Part shown: positions 36,473 through 44,319 of the stretch, piece by piece
Position numbering within the stretch: the first letter of the stretch is position 1
Layout of the letters: each line of letters begins with the position of its first letter
From: Crossiella sp. CA-258035
Lineage (GTDB): Bacteria; Actinomycetota; Actinomycetes; Mycobacteriales; Pseudonocardiaceae
DNA length: 64,000 bases
Direction: 5' to 3'
NCBI RefSeq assembly: GCF_030064675.1
Contig: NZ_CP116413.1
Coordinates: forward strand, 7,965,501 to 8,029,500
Notes under the pieces: generated by a model
The model's input: the letters and a program-made list of their open reading frames with translations, nothing else
Told to the model about the DNA's origin: nothing
The model's database searches: none
Translations under genes and position numbers: made by a program

Positions 36473-36658
36473 TCACCAGTACTCGTCGGGCAGTTTGCCC
36501 TCGATGTCGCGCACGTGGGCGCGTGCGCAGTCGGGGCACAGCCAGCGGGTGCCGCGGGTGGTGCGTTCCGCGGACCAGGCGAGGCGGACGGCTGGGTTGG
36601 CGTCTTGGTCTTGCCGGTGGCCGCAGCGGATGCACATCGGTGTGTCGGGCTCACCCAT
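36473..36658 (-). CDS. Small double-CxxC zinc-ribbon protein
   Basis: 61 residues. CIRCGHRQDQDANPAVRL and WLCPDCARAHVRDIEGKLP give two CxxC knuckles about 30 residues apart, a probable zinc ribbon. The C-terminal EGKLPDEYW is typical of short Pseudonocardiales proteins of unknown role. Start is ATG 36658 with a weak AGG upstream. It lies 18 bp downstream of the LuxR regulator on the same strand, so the two may be co-transcribed. Confidence 0.8.
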   Translation of the reverse strand: MGEPDTPMCIRCGHRQDQDANPAVRLAWSAERTTRGTRWLCPDCARAHVRDIEGKLPDEYW

Positions 36659-36676
36659 GTGCCTGACGGTAGCGCC

Positions 36677-37414
36677 TCAGCCGACCAGCGCGGCGTCGTG
36701 GGCGATGAGGGCGGCCTGGACCCGGTTGTCGCAGCGGAGCTTGGTCAGCATGCGGCTGACGTGGGCCTTGATCGAGCTCTCGCTCAGGCACATCACCCTG
36801 GCGATCTTGGCGTTGGCCATGCCCTTGGCGACGTGCACCAGCACCTCGCGTTCCCGCTTGGTCAGGGCGCGGACCCGGTGCGAGGCGCGGTCCCTGCGGT
36901 CGGCCTCGGCGCCCGCGACGTGGTCCACCAGGCTGCGGGTGGCCGCCGGGGACAGGATCGCGTCGCCGGCCGCGACCACCCGGACCGCGTTGACCAGTTC
37001 CTCCGCGCGGCCGGTCTTGGGCAGGAAGCCGACCGCGCCCGCGCGCAGGGCCGGGAGCAGCAGGTCGCCGGCGGCTGGGGCGGCGAGCATGACCACCCTG
37101 GTCACCGGTGAGTGGCGGCGGATCATCCGGAGCGCGGCCAGCGCGTCCGTGCCGGGCATGACCGCGTCGAGCAGCAGCACCCTGGGCCGGTGGGTGCGCA
37201 CCAGGTCGACCGCGCCGGGGCCGTCCTTGGCCTCGCCGACCACCACGATCTCGGTCGCGCGGTCCAGCACGCCGCGGACGCCGGTGCGGATCAGGAGCTC
37301 GTCATCGGCGATGCCTACCGTGATCAAACCCGTGCGTTCAGTTGTCGGGACACTGGATCGCTCCGATGTGTTGTCTCCTCGATGAACTGGCGCTGTTCTT
37401 GTCATCAGCGTCAT
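36677..37414 (-). CDS. Orphan NarL/LuxR-family response regulator
   Basis: About 245 residues. A 30-residue N-terminal extension precedes a receiver domain (VGIADDELLIRTGV, phospho-Asp in VLLLDAVMPG, Lys in GFLPKTGR). A LuxR helix-turn-helix follows (LTKREREVLVHVAKGMAN, then ARVMCLSESSIKAHVSRML). No kinase gene is adjacent. Start ATG 37414 follows GGGGTGCAGAG. The 295-bp gap upstream contains a GACTGG/CCAGTC inverted repeat (about 37485-37520) but no gene that I can support. Confidence 0.93.
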   Translation of the reverse strand: MTLMTRTAPVHRGDNTSERSSVPTTERTGLITVGIADDELLIRTGVRGVLDRATEIVVVGEAKDGPGAVDLVRTHRPRVLLLDAVMPGTDALAALRMIRRHSPVTRVVMLAAPAAGDLLLPALRAGAVGFLPKTGRAEELVNAVRVVAAGDAILSPAATRSLVDHVAGAEADRRDRASHRVRALTKREREVLVHVAKGMANAKIARVMCLSESSIKAHVSRMLTKLRCDNRVQAALIAHDAALVG

Positions 37415-37709
37415 CTCTGCACCCCTACAGATTTTCTTGCCTGTGGACAGGTCTCCGAATCCCATAGATCGGATGGGTTAGTCTGACTGGAATCCTGACT
37501 GACTGGCTAGTCATCCAGTCGGCCGAGTCCGCTCAACGTGCCGGAGTGGCGACGAACAGTGACGGCGGGGCCGCTTGCCGAACCGTTACCGAGGCCTTCG
37601 GCGGGTTTACCGACGGGTCTTCTCGGTATGCACCCGATCGGCCGTGCGCGGCACGGCCGGACGGCTGTCGTTCGACTGGGCCGAACCCGGAGCGCGGTGG
37701 CGGGATTGG

Positions 37710-38567
37710 TCAGCTGGGGGCGGAGCCCAGGTGCACGGTGTCGCCTGCCAGCCAGTAGGTGTCCTCGCGGTTGGCGACGTAGGCATCGTCGGCCGGGTCG
37801 AGCAGGCGGAGCAGGGTGGTGCGGTCGGTTTCGGACAGGGCGTCGATGGTGACGTCCTTGAGCCAGTTCAGGCGGTGCACCACGGCGGCGCGCAGGGACT
37901 CGGGCAGCGGGGCCGGGTGGTCGGTGATGAAGCTGCGGGCGGTGACGCCGGTCAGGCCCGCCTTGGCCAGGACCAGGTTCCAGCCGTAGGGCAGCGGGAC
38001 CGCGCCGTCGAGGTCCTGGCGGAGGCGGCAGAACCAGGCGTCGCGGGTGGCGGCCAGGCGTTCTTCCAGGCCAGGGATGCCAAAACCGAGGTCCCAGGGC
38101 AGCACGCGGATGGGCAGGCCGCCCTCGACCATGGCCAGGGTGCCGCCGGGGCGGAGCAGTGCGGCCAGGTCGTCGACGGCTCGCTGCTGGTCGGGCAGGT
38201 GGTGCACGACCCGGCTGGCCCAGACCAGGTCGGCGCGGGGCAGGGTGGCCAGCACCGCCGGGTCGGCCAGGTCGCCGGGGACCTTCTCGATCTTCACCAC
38301 GGCCGGGTCGATATCGGACTGGGCGTGGGTGGCGGCCACGCGCAGCAGTTCTTCCTTGGTGTCGAAGAGCACCAGGGTGCCGCCGCCGCGGGCAGCCAGC
38401 GCGCGGGCCAGGTGCGCGGACATGCCGCCCGCGCCGCAGCCGATGTCGAGCACGACCTCGGTGGACCCGGTGACCAAGGATTCAGCCAGGGTGCGGTGGG
38501 TGTGCGCGGTCAGCTCGTCGTGCTGGCGGAGGCGGGCCAGCCACTCGCCACTGTCGTAGTCGGCCAT
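37710..38567 (-). CDS. SAM-dependent methyltransferase (class I)
   Basis: 285 residues. The SAM-binding motif is EVVLDIGCGAGGMSAHLA. The acidic ribose-binding position is in LVLFDTKEE, motif II region is RADLVWASRVVHHL, and motif III LLRPGGTLAMVEGGL. Substrate unknown. The start at ATG 38567 gives a normal MADYDSGEW beginning; no strong ribosome site is seen. It lies downstream of the whiB7 unit but is separated from it by a 13-bp-stem hairpin, so it is probably a separate transcript. Confidence 0.92.
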   Translation of the reverse strand: MADYDSGEWLARLRQHDELTAHTHRTLAESLVTGSTEVVLDIGCGAGGMSAHLARALAARGGGTLVLFDTKEELLRVAATHAQSDIDPAVVKIEKVPGDLADPAVLATLPRADLVWASRVVHHLPDQQRAVDDLAALLRPGGTLAMVEGGLPIRVLPWDLGFGIPGLEERLAATRDAWFCRLRQDLDGAVPLPYGWNLVLAKAGLTGVTARSFITDHPAPLPESLRAAVVHRLNWLKDVTIDALSETDRTTLLRLLDPADDAYVANREDTYWLAGDTVHLGSAPS

Positions 38568-38591
38568 ATGAAAACCATACCCATTAACGCC

Positions 38592-38626
38592 GACAGGCGT
38601 TGCTCCACGGGGAAGCAACGCCTGTC
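38592..38626. terminator. 13-bp-stem hairpin between whiB7 unit and methyltransferase
   Basis: GACAGGCGTTGCT / AGCAACGCCTGTC form a perfect stem with a 9-base loop. It lies 33 bp beyond the stop of the small ORF downstream of whiB7 and 25 bp before the methyltransferase start, on the minus strand. There is no U-tract. Confidence 0.8.
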
Positions 38627-38658
38627 AGGGGTTGTCGGAGTAGGGATCGGGGTGGGCT

Positions 38659-38814
38659 TCAGGACGCGGAGAACCTCTCCGCGCGGCGGGCCGCCCACCT
38701 GGACAGCGTCCGCCACCGGCGTGCCGAAGCCAGCTCGCAGGCAAGCCTGCGTTCGGCCGACACCCGTTGGGCCTCCTGTATTCGTACCTTCGACAGTTCT
38801 TCGTACAGATGCAT
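38659..38814 (-). CDS. Small basic helical protein downstream of whiB7
   Basis: 51 residues beginning MHLYEELSKVRIQEAQRVS. It is predicted to be one long amphipathic helix, rich in Arg/Ala/Glu (WRTLSRWAARRAERFSA at the end). I do not recognise a named family, but similar short Arg-rich helices are common in actinobacteria. ATG 38814 is favoured by GAGGA 9 bp upstream. The same frame is open to a GTG at 38883 that overlaps the whiB7 stop, so translational coupling to whiB7 is an alternative. Confidence 0.6.
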   Translation of the reverse strand: MHLYEELSKVRIQEAQRVSAERRLACELASARRWRTLSRWAARRAERFSAS

Positions 38815-38879
38815 CGTCTTGAATCCTCGGCTCGGTCGTTCGATGTTCATGATCAGGAAGGTGGCATCGCCGCTGGAGT

Positions 38880-39263
38880 TCACGCCGCCGCCTCCTCAGT
38901 ACCGGTCGCGACCTGGGTCGCGGAGGTCTCGACGCGGTCGGTCTTGCGCGGACGGCCGCGAGGCCGCTTCTTCGCGATGACCACACCGCGCTCGAAGATC
39001 TCGCCGCCCCAGACGCCCCAGGGCTCGCGGCGGGTCAGCGCACCGGCCAGGCACTCGGCGAGCACCGGGCAGCCGGCGCAGAGACCCTTCGCGGCTTCGA
39101 GGTCGGCGGGGGTGTCGGCGAACCACAGGTCGGGGTCGTTGACGCGGCAGGGCAGGTTGAGACCTGCGCCTGACGCGTCGTCCAACAGGTCAGTCACACC
39201 GGCGGAGGTGTCCCAGCCGGTAGGGGCCACGTCGCGAGTCGACGGAGCAGTGACGGTAAACAA
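38880..39263 (-). CDS. whiB7: WhiB7-type redox-sensitive transcriptional regulator
   Basis: 127 residues. Iron-sulfur cluster cysteines are Cys in LNLPCRVNDPDLWFAD, CAGC, and the last in VLAEC. The GVWGG turn and the AT-hook KKRPRGRPRKTDR are the signature of WhiB7, which binds the primary sigma factor and activates intrinsic antibiotic-resistance genes. I use TTG 39263, because GAAGGAG lies 7 bp upstream and the frame before it runs through the attenuator hairpin. It sits after uvrD2, as in mycobacteria. Upstream are a WhiB7-like promoter, a leader ORF and an intrinsic terminator. Confidence 0.93.
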   Translation of the reverse strand: MFTVTAPSTRDVAPTGWDTSAGVTDLLDDASGAGLNLPCRVNDPDLWFADTPADLEAAKGLCAGCPVLAECLAGALTRREPWGVWGGEIFERGVVIAKKRPRGRPRKTDRVETSATQVATGTEEAAA

Positions 39264-39316
39264 GGTTTTCTCCTTCAGTACCAACGGTTTTGTGCTGGTT
39301 TTCTGGGTGGGACGAC

Positions 39317-39352
39317 AAAAAGGCCGCGGTCCCTGGTGGGGGGTCCGCGGCC
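39317..39352 (-). terminator. Probable whiB7 leader attenuator
   Basis: On the minus strand GGCCGCGG pairs with CCGCGGCC (8 bp, extended by three G-C pairs after one mismatch), followed directly by TTTTT. It is a textbook intrinsic terminator placed 29 bp after the leader ORF stop and 54 bp before the whiB7 start. It should therefore end transcription before whiB7 unless it is disrupted. Confidence 0.9.
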
Positions 39353-39381
39353 TCGAGAGGTCGGTCATTCCTGACCTGGGG

Positions 39382-39657
39382 TCAGGGACTTCTCTCCAAC
39401 GCGGACGTACGACGCTCATCGGTGTTCGGCACATCGACGGCAGCCGGGATCAGGGTGGTAACGGTGGCGGGGGTCCAGGCAGCGAACACACCGGTCCCCT
39501 GGAGCTGGACATAACGCGGGGCGGCAAGGCCGACCCTCGCATTCACGCCGAAGCCAGCGCCCTTGAAGACGCCGTTACCATTGATGCCGTGGCCAGACGG
39601 GCCGAATTCTCCGGTCAAGGGGTGGGCCGGAGTACCGATGATCATCAGTTTCTTCAC
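39382..39657 (-). CDS. 91-codon leader ORF upstream of whiB7
   Basis: Starts GTG 39657 (VKKLMIIGTPAHPL), 9 bp after AAGGGGG; an alternative GTG is at 39666. Codon use is gene-like, with C or G at most third positions and no Arg/Pro skew. The product is small, Gly-rich and neutral (HGINGNGVFKGAGFGVNAR, then TPATVTTLIPAAVDVPN), with no recognised domain. It lies between the predicted whiB7 promoter and the attenuator, where translated uORFs are known to govern whiB7/wblC expression in other actinobacteria. Whether the peptide matters or only its translation is unknown. Confidence 0.65.
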   Translation of the reverse strand: MKKLMIIGTPAHPLTGEFGPSGHGINGNGVFKGAGFGVNARVGLAAPRYVQLQGTGVFAAWTPATVTTLIPAAVDVPNTDERRTSALERSP

Positions 39658-39729
39658 GACGTCCACCCCCTTCCCCAGTAGGCGAGACCGAGTCTCGCGG
39701 GCTCGGGGCTCTTCGCACCCGGCTGTTGC

Positions 39730-39775
39730 AGGTTATTGCTGAGTCCTACGGGCATGCAACCGCTTTTTACAAAAT
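39730..39775 (-). promoter_or_regulatory. WhiB7-type promoter of whiB7
   Basis: On the minus strand an AT-rich block (ATTTTGTAAAAAG) is followed by CGG, a -35 TTGCAT (39754-39759), a 17-bp spacer and a -10-like ATAACC (39731-39736). AT-rich sequence three bases before TTG is the arrangement known for WhiB7-activated promoters in mycobacteria, so autoregulation is likely. Transcription would start near 39724, giving a ~460-nt leader. Confidence 0.7.
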
Positions 39776-39780
39776 GCTTC

Positions 39781-42027
39781 TCAACTGCCCGATCGTGTGT
39801 CTTCCCCGTGGTCAGACGATTGCGCGCCGTGCACGAGCGCGAGCACGTCGGCGCCGAAGCGGGTCAGCTTGGTGGCGCCGATCCCGGAGATCGACACCAG
39901 CGCCGCGTCGTCGGCGGGCCGCTGTTCGGCGATCGCGGTGAGGGTGGCGTCGGTGAAGACCACATAGGGCGGGACCTTGAGTTGCTTGGCCCGCGCACCC
40001 CGCCAGGCGAGCAGTCTGGCGAGCAGCTCTTCGTCCACAGTGGACGGACATCCAGCGCACCGGCCGAGCTTGATCGCGGTGGTGCCGACCAGCGCGCCAC
40101 CGCAGCCGCGGCACCCCGGTTTGACCGGTTGCCGAGACAGTGTGTTGCCGGACACAGCCCTGGCCGGCAGGGCGGCCGGATGGTCCTCCGGCATCAGCCC
40201 GTTGAGGAAGCGGCTGCGCCGCCGGTACCGCTTGCCGCCCTCGGCCCGCGACAGCGCCCAGGACAGCCACAGGTGCTCGCGGGCCCGGGTGATGCCGACG
40301 TAGAACAGCCGCCGCTCCTCCTCGATGGCCGCGAGGTCGGCGGCCGAGTCGCCGATGGCGTGCTGGATCGGCAGCGTGCCCTCGACCAGGCCGACCAGGA
40401 ACACCGCGTCCCACTCCAGGCCCTTGGCCGCGTGCATGGAGGCCAGGGTGACCCCGGCGACGGTGGGCGGGTGCTGGGCCTCGGCGCGGGCCTCGAGCTC
40501 GGCGGAGTAGCGGCGCAGGTCGGCCTCGGGCAGGGCGGTGAGCAGCTCGTCGGCGACGCCGACCAGGCCGGAGAGGGACTCCCAGCGTTCGCGGGCGGCG
40601 CCGCCGGCGGGGGGCTGGGGGGTGAGGCCGAGGGGGGCGAGGACCTGGCGGACGACGCTGATCAGGTCGAAGGAGGCGGCAGGGCGGGGCGGGGGTGCGG
40701 CTTCAGCGGAGGGCGGGGCGGGCGGGGTCTGCGCGGAGTGGTGTGGGAAGGCGGCGTCGACGGGGTGGGGTGGGAACTCGTCGTCGGCGGAGCGGGGGCG
40801 GGGGCGGGTGAGCACCGCGGCGCGGATGGCCTGCATGGCCTGGCGGACCTCGGGGCGGTTGAAGAAGCGCTCGCCGCCGCGGACCAGGTACGGGATGTCC
40901 GCTTCGGTGAGGGCCTGTTCGTAGACCTCGGACTGGCCGTTGACCCGGAACAGCACCGCGATCTCGCTGGCTGGCACGCCCGCCTTCATCAGCTTGCCGA
41001 TGCGGCGGGCCACCGCGCGGGCCTCGGCCGGTTCGTCGTCGAACTCGGCGAAGTGCGGCCTGGGGCCCTTGGGGCGCTGGCCGATGAGCTTGAGGCGGGA
41101 GCCGCTGGGGCGGTCGCGGGCGGCGCTGATCACCTGGTTGGCCAGGGAGACGACCTCGGGGGTGGAGCGGTAGTCGCGTTCCAGGCGGACGATCACCGCT
41201 TCGGGGTAGCGGCGGGGGAAGTTCAGCAGCCAGTGCGGGGCGGCGCCGGCGAAGGAGTAGATGGTCTGGTTGGCGTCGCCGACCACGGTGAGGTCGTCGC
41301 GGCCGCCGAGCCAGGCCTCCAGCACGCGCTGCTGGAGCGGGGTGACGTCCTGGTACTCGTCCACCACGAAGCACCGGTACCGGTCGCGGAACTCGGTGGC
41401 GACCTCGGGGTGTTCCTCGAAGACCGCGGCGGTGTGCAGCAGGTAGTCGTTGAAGTCCAGCATCCGGGCTTCGGACTTGAGCTTCTCGTAGGTCTGGTAG
41501 ACCGTGACGATCTGCTCGGCCGCGGCGGGCAGGTCGCGGGTGGCCTTGGCCGCGGCGGCCGGGTAGTCGACCGGGGCGACCAGCGAGGACTTCGCCCAGT
41601 CGATCTCGCCTGCCAGGTCGCGCAGCATCTCGGTCTCGGTGGACATGCCCGCGCGGCGGGCGGCCTGGGCGATGGCCCGCATCTTGCCGTCGATCAGCTG
41701 CCACGGGTCGCCGCCGATCACCCTCGGCCAGAAGTAGCGCAGCTGCTTCATGGTGGCGGCGTGGAAGGTGCGGGCCTGCGCCTGGTGCACGCCCAGCTCG
41801 CGCAGCCGGGTGCGCATCTCGCCGGCGGCGCGGCTGGTGAAGCTGACCGCGAGCACCTGGCCGGGCGCGACCAGGCCCCGGTGCACCAGGTAGGCGATGC
41901 GGTGGGTGATGGTGCGGGTCTTGCCGGTGCCCGCCCCGGCCAGCACACAGACCGGACCCCGTGGAGCCTCTACCGCCGCGCGCTGTTCCGGATCCAGTCC
42001 CGCAAGAAGCGTCTCGGCGTCACCCAC
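39781..42027 (-). CDS. uvrD2: ATP-dependent DNA helicase UvrD2
   Basis: 748 residues of superfamily 1A helicase. Motif I is [11 protein letters not shown], motif [11 protein letters not shown], motif [16 protein letters not shown], motif [16 protein letters not shown] and motif [14 protein letters not shown] tetracysteine zinc region (CRGCGG, CAGC) joins the motor to a C-terminal HRDC domain ([20 protein letters not shown]), which is the UvrD2 layout of mycobacteria. Residues about 420-460 are a Pro/His-rich insertion. It acts in DNA repair or unwinding. It starts 4 bp after nudC stops, so they form an operon. Confidence 0.97.
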   Translation of the reverse strand: MGDAETLLAGLDPEQRAAVEAPRGPVCVLAGAGTGKTRTITHRIAYLVHRGLVAPGQVLAVSFTSRAAGEMRTRLRELGVHQAQARTFHAATMKQLRYFWPRVIGGDPWQLIDGKMRAIAQAARRAGMSTETEMLRDLAGEIDWAKSSLVAPVDYPAAAAKATRDLPAAAEQIVTVYQTYEKLKSEARMLDFNDYLLHTAAVFEEHPEVATEFRDRYRCFVVDEYQDVTPLQQRVLEAWLGGRDDLTVVGDANQTIYSFAGAAPHWLLNFPRRYPEAVIVRLERDYRSTPEVVSLANQVISAARDRPSGSRLKLIGQRPKGPRPHFAEFDDEPAEARAVARRIGKLMKAGVPASEIAVLFRVNGQSEVYEQALTEADIPYLVRGGERFFNRPEVRQAMQAIRAAVLTRPRPRSADDEFPPHPVDAAFPHHSAQTPPAPPSAEAAPPPRPAASFDLISVVRQVLAPLGLTPQPPAGGAARERWESLSGLVGVADELLTALPEADLRRYSAELEARAEAQHPPTVAGVTLASMHAAKGLEWDAVFLVGLVEGTLPIQHAIGDSAADLAAIEEERRLFYVGITRAREHLWLSWALSRAEGGKRYRRRSRFLNGLMPEDHPAALPARAVSGNTLSRQPVKPGCRGCGGALVGTTAIKLGRCAGCPSTVDEELLARLLAWRGARAKQLKVPPYVVFTDATLTAIAEQRPADDAALVSISGIGATKLTRFGADVLALVHGAQSSDHGEDTRSGS

Positions 42028-42031
42028 CGCC

Positions 42032-42940
42032 TCATCCTCGCATTGCCGCCCAGCTGTCCAGCATGCGGCGCGCGATGGAGGTCTCCGGCGGCAGCCGCAG
42101 CCCCGGGATCTCGCCGTCGTTGGCGATGGCCTCGCGCACCTCGTCCCGGTGCACCCACATCGCTTCCTCGATCTCGCCCTCGGCCGGGGTCAGCGTGGCG
42201 CCGGGGTCGGCCAGCGCGGCGAAGCCGACCATCAGCGAACGCGGGAACGGCCACGGCTGGCTGGCCAGGTAGCGCACGTCGCGCACCTTGACGCCGACCT
42301 CCTCGGCGACCTCGCGCACCACACAGGCCTCCAGCGACTCGCCGGTCTCCACGAACCCGGCCAGCACCGAGTAGCGCTCCGGCGGCCAGATCGGCTGGCG
42401 GGCCAGGATGACCTGGTCCGCGCCGTCGTGCACCAGGCAGATCACCGCCGGGTCGGTGCGCGGGTACTCCTCCCGGCCGCAGCCGGTGCAGCGGCGCGCC
42501 CACCCGGCCCGTTCGGGCTTGGTGGCCGCGCCGCAGCGCGCGCAGTAACCGGAGTTCCGGTGCCAGGACAGCAACCCGACCGCGGTGGTGAACAGGCCGG
42601 CGTCGGTGTCGTCGAGCAGGGCGCCGGACATCCGGAGGTCCTGCCAGTCCTCGTGTTCCAGCCCGTCCCCGGCGGGCACGGCCCAGTAGGAGCGGCCGTC
42701 CTGGGTGCCGAGCAGCACCGCGGTGTCCCCGGGTTCGGGCGAGTGCTCGACTGCGGCGCGGTACCGCAGCGCCGCACCGCCTTCGAGCAGCTCGACCCGG
42801 CCCCGGCCGTCCACCACGAGCAGCTGCGCCTCGCGCCAGAGTTCGGCGAGGCGGGCCGGGTCGTCCCGCAGCAGGTCGTCGCGATCGACGGTGGAGCGGG
42901 ACAACGCGGGCAGCCGGTCGAGCTGGAACTCCTGGGTCAC
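42032..42940 (-). CDS. nudC: NAD+ diphosphatase (Nudix), NudC
   Basis: 302 residues. The enzyme hydrolyses NAD(H) to NMN(H) plus AMP and can remove NAD caps from RNA. A zinc ribbon ([13 protein letters not shown]) is followed by the Nudix box [22 protein letters not shown] and the NADH-pyrophosphatase signature [11 protein letters not shown]. Start GTG overlaps the preceding M16-like stop (GTGA), and uvrD2 follows after 4 bp. This nudC-uvrD2 neighbourhood is also seen in mycobacteria. Confidence 0.97.
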   Translation of the reverse strand: MTQEFQLDRLPALSRSTVDRDDLLRDDPARLAELWREAQLLVVDGRGRVELLEGGAALRYRAAVEHSPEPGDTAVLLGTQDGRSYWAVPAGDGLEHEDWQDLRMSGALLDDTDAGLFTTAVGLLSWHRNSGYCARCGAATKPERAGWARRCTGCGREEYPRTDPAVICLVHDGADQVILARQPIWPPERYSVLAGFVETGESLEACVVREVAEEVGVKVRDVRYLASQPWPFPRSLMVGFAALADPGATLTPAEGEIEEAMWVHRDEVREAIANDGEIPGLRLPPETSIARRMLDSWAAMRG

Positions 42941-44319
42941 GGCAGGACAACACCGCCGAGCGCGCCCATTGTTCCGGCCAGCGCGTCCGCATCGCCCACC
43001 ACGACACCGGTCCAGGCGTCCGGGGCGAAGAACTCGCGGGCCGCCTCGGCCACCTCCTCGACCGTGACCTGGGCCAGCCTGCGCTGGTGCGCGCGCAGCC
43101 AGTCGAAGTCCAGCCCGAAGGCGGTCAGCGACAGCAGCGTGTTCGCCAGCCCGGCCTGGGATGCCTCGGCGATCAGCTGCATGCCGATCAGGTAGTTGCG
43201 GGCGGAGTCCACCTCGGCCTGGGTCGGCGGCGAGACCACCATCCGGCCCAGCTCGTAGCGGATCTCCAGCAGCGCGGCGGCGCTGACGTCGCTGGCGGTG
43301 TCGGCGTCCAGCAGCAGGGTGGCGTTGCCGGGGGTGTACTCGAAGGCGGAGCGGGCCGAGTAGGTGAAGCCCTTGTCCTCGCGGATGTTCTCCACCAGCC
43401 GGGAGGAGAAGTAGCCGCAGTACACCAGGTTCGCCAGCTGCAACGCGGCGTACTTCTCGTGCCCGCGCGGCACGGCCTGTGTGGACAGCCGGAACTGGGA
43501 CTGCACGGCCCCGGCCCGGTGCACCAGCCGCAGGTCGCCGCCCTTGAGCTCGGGCAGTGCGGGCAGCGGGGTCGCGCTGCCCTCGCCGCGCCAGCCGCCG
43601 AGCTTGTCCGCGACCAGCTCGATCATCTTGTCCGGGTCGACATCGCCGACCAGCACCAGGATCGAGCCGCGCGGCAGCAGGTTGCCCCGGTGCAGCGCGC
43701 GCACCTGCTCGGCGGAGACCTCGGCGACGTCGGAGTGCAGCGGCACCTCCTTGGTGAAGGGGTGGTCGCCGTAGCGGTGCTTCTGCAGCGCCTCGCGGGC
43801 GATGGTGCCCGGTTCGCTGCGGGCCAGCGCGATCGCGTTGACCAGCCGCTCGCGCTCGCGCAGCAGCTCGTCCTCGGGGTAGCTCGCGCCGGTGAGCAGG
43901 TCGCCGAGCACGTCCAGCTGCACGTCCAGCCCGCTGGCCAGGCCCTCGCCGCTGAAGGAGAGCCGCTCCGGGTCGACGGTGGCGCTGATCGAGGAGCCGA
44001 CCAGGGCCAGCTCGTCGGCGATCTCCAGGCGGCTGCGCCTGGCGGTGCCGGTGGTCACGGTGGCGGCCAGCAGCTCGCCGACGGCCGGGTGCTTGGGATC
44101 GGCGCCGGCGAAGGGCACGAACAGCCGCATGCCGACCAGCGGCACGGTGGCCCGCCTCGCGGCCACCACCCGCAGGCCGTTGTCCAACGTTGTGTCCACA
44201 ATGGACACTTCGGTGGCCACGTTCTGCTCGCCCAGCGGCGGCAGCGGGCGCGGCCCGAGCTCGGTGCGGCCGATCTCTTCAGCCGTGCGGAAACGACGCT
44301 CCACAGTGGACTCGGTCAC
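42937..44319 (-). CDS. M16-family peptidase-like protein, non-catalytic partner
   Basis: 460 residues from GTG 44319, overlapping the stop of the upstream M16 gene. It has the M16 fold (DNGLRVVAARRATVPLVGMRL; second half QSQFRLSTQAVPRGHEKY, REDKGFTYSARSAFEY). The zinc motif HxxEH is replaced (HPAVGELLAATV), so it cannot bind zinc in the usual way. In heterodimeric bacterial M16 enzymes this subunit supplies the R/Y substrate-binding pair, and the RLVENIREDKGFTYSARS region fits that. It probably pairs with the active subunit encoded just before it. Confidence 0.92.
   Translation of the reverse strand: MTESTVERRFRTAEEIGRTELGPRPLPPLGEQNVATEVSIVDTTLDNGLRVVAARRATVPLVGMRLFVPFAGADPKHPAVGELLAATVTTGTARRSRLEIADELALVGSSISATVDPERLSFSGEGLASGLDVQLDVLGDLLTGASYPEDELLRERERLVNAIALARSEPGTIAREALQKHRYGDHPFTKEVPLHSDVAEVSAEQVRALHRGNLLPRGSILVLVGDVDPDKMIELVADKLGGWRGEGSATPLPALPELKGGDLRLVHRAGAVQSQFRLSTQAVPRGHEKYAALQLANLVYCGYFSSRLVENIREDKGFTYSARSAFEYTPGNATLLLDADTASDVSAAALLEIRYELGRMVVSPPTQAEVDSARNYLIGMQLIAEASQAGLANTLLSLTAFGLDFDWLRAHQRRLAQVTVEEVAEAAREFFAPDAWTGVVVGDADALAGTMGALGGVVLP

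Noticed and set aside
39264..39434. Longer whiB7 starting at ATG 39434
   Set aside because: That frame crosses the intrinsic terminator hairpin and has no WhiB similarity; TTG 39263 has a good ribosome site.
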